64,000 nt of DNA, from the NCBI GenBank assembly GCA_948567375.1, contig OX419762.1:25560608-25624607 (forward strand), written 5' to 3'. A program made the position numbers and the translations under genes. Every line of letters starts with the position of its first letter. Within the stretch, counting starts at the first letter, position 1. The notes under the pieces were generated by a model, which was given only the letters and a program-made list of their open reading frames with translations, was not told the DNA's origin and made no database searches. Of the stretch, positions 63,441-64,000 are shown piece after piece. The DNA comes from Lunularia cruciata (lineage: Eukaryota > Streptophyta > Marchantiopsida > Lunulariales > Lunulariaceae).

Positions 63441-64000
63441 GAGCTAGACTTGAGAGTTCGAATCTTCATCATATGGTGTCCAAATGGAGTGATTTTTGTG
63501 GCATTGGAAGCACCTTTGGAAGCTCTTTCGATTGATACTAGGTTGGCTTGCAGAGCACATACACAAAGAAAGTTATGAAGATTCAAATTCTGCCATCTCT
63601 CGGAGATTTTAGGGTTTGAGTTCAATTTTCAACACCTTGTAACTTTTTGGTTCCATGTCCAAATCTTTCAATCTTGTACTCATTGGAAACAGCTGTGAGA
63701 GTGCTTTCTTTTGAATTCCTGGTTGCTGAAGTTGGAGTTCTGTGAAAGAAGTTTCGAAATTCATCAATCTGTGTTCTTGTGCGGTTGGTGGTGCTCAAAT
63801 CTGCAACTTTCAGAGGCTGGAACTTTGGACTCACATCTTCAAATGAGGTGATCTTGGACTCATTAGAAGCATCTTGTCAAGAGCTATTAATTGAAATTCA
63901 TCTCATAGAATTTGAAGCTTTGTGCTTGAAGTTATGAGCATTTGAATTCTGTGATTCCATGAGGTTTAGAAGTTTACCATAGAGAACTCTATAGGCCATA
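63441..64000 (+). repeat. LINE leader: ~180-nt monomers (A), runs off the right edge
   Basis: Sense A leader with anchors at 63481, 63660 and 63840 (spacings 179, 180), nearly identical to 39754-40320. The two 5'-most units are missing at the left junction, and ORF1 is expected about 0.45 kb beyond the window. Confidence 0.86.

Noticed and set aside
1-64000. Host protein-coding or RNA genes between elements
   Set aside because: Every stretch over ~300 bp could be assigned to a retroelement, except the chromovirus untranslated region. The only unassigned segment, 30900-31190, has no coding signal.

Overview
The window is a repeat-only block of what looks like a land-plant nuclear genome: AT-rich, no host gene, no bacterial-type signals. 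It is filled by many copies of one non-LTR retrotransposon (LINE) family, with pieces of two Ty3/gypsy elements and one Ty1/copia-like Gag fragment. Plant origin is inferred from a chromodomain gypsy element with a TGGTATCAGAGC primer-binding site (initiator-tRNA-Met type) and a tRNA-Tyr 3' half of plant type. I cannot name the species.

The LINE family. A complete copy is seen at 56685-62370 (minus strand, 5.7 kb, 7-bp target duplication ACTCATG). In sense order it has: a long leader made of ~180-nt diverged monomers; ORF1 (279 codons: coiled coil, then an RRM-like domain with NLRISGLPE); a TAG followed in the same frame by ORF2 (APE-type endonuclease, reverse transcriptase with YADD, C-terminal CX2C...H...C finger); and a ~110-bp 3' UTR that ends in (TTTCATTG)n instead of poly(A). 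At least three subfamilies are present. A has six leader anchors and an ORF1 starting MEASKMMQD. B has eight anchors and starts MEESKMVKD. C has nine anchors, with ORF1 close to B.

Layout. 1-26472: nested and inverted LINE copies, including an inverted junction near 8.85 kb. 26473-29851: degraded plus-strand gypsy fragment carrying a tiny LINE-tail insertion. 29852-32397: a 5'-truncated LINE joined to a tRNA-Tyr 3' half, then a plus-strand C leader. 32398-49109: four large LINE copies (minus A, plus C, plus A with a nested minus insertion, minus B). 49110-56387: copia-like Gag interrupted by a complete chromodomain gypsy element with 98-99% similar LTRs and TSD AGTAC. 56388-63340: a plus LINE fragment split by the full-length minus B copy. 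63341-64000: junction debris and the start of another plus A leader.

How the parts work together. ORF1 would package the RNA, ORF2 would nick and reverse transcribe, and the 3' hairpins plus tail are the probable template recognition site. Five ORF1 copies are intact, but no ORF2 is. Three features deserve attention. First, an invariant in-frame TAG CAA TTC CAG between ORF1 and ORF2 in 10 of 10 copies, with no AUG for ORF2, suggests leaky termination. Second, the leader has a strict 179-181 nt periodicity. Third, very short insertions of the 3' tail, at least one with a target duplication, point to stringent 3' recognition. Junction coordinates are hand-read and uncertain by a few bases.
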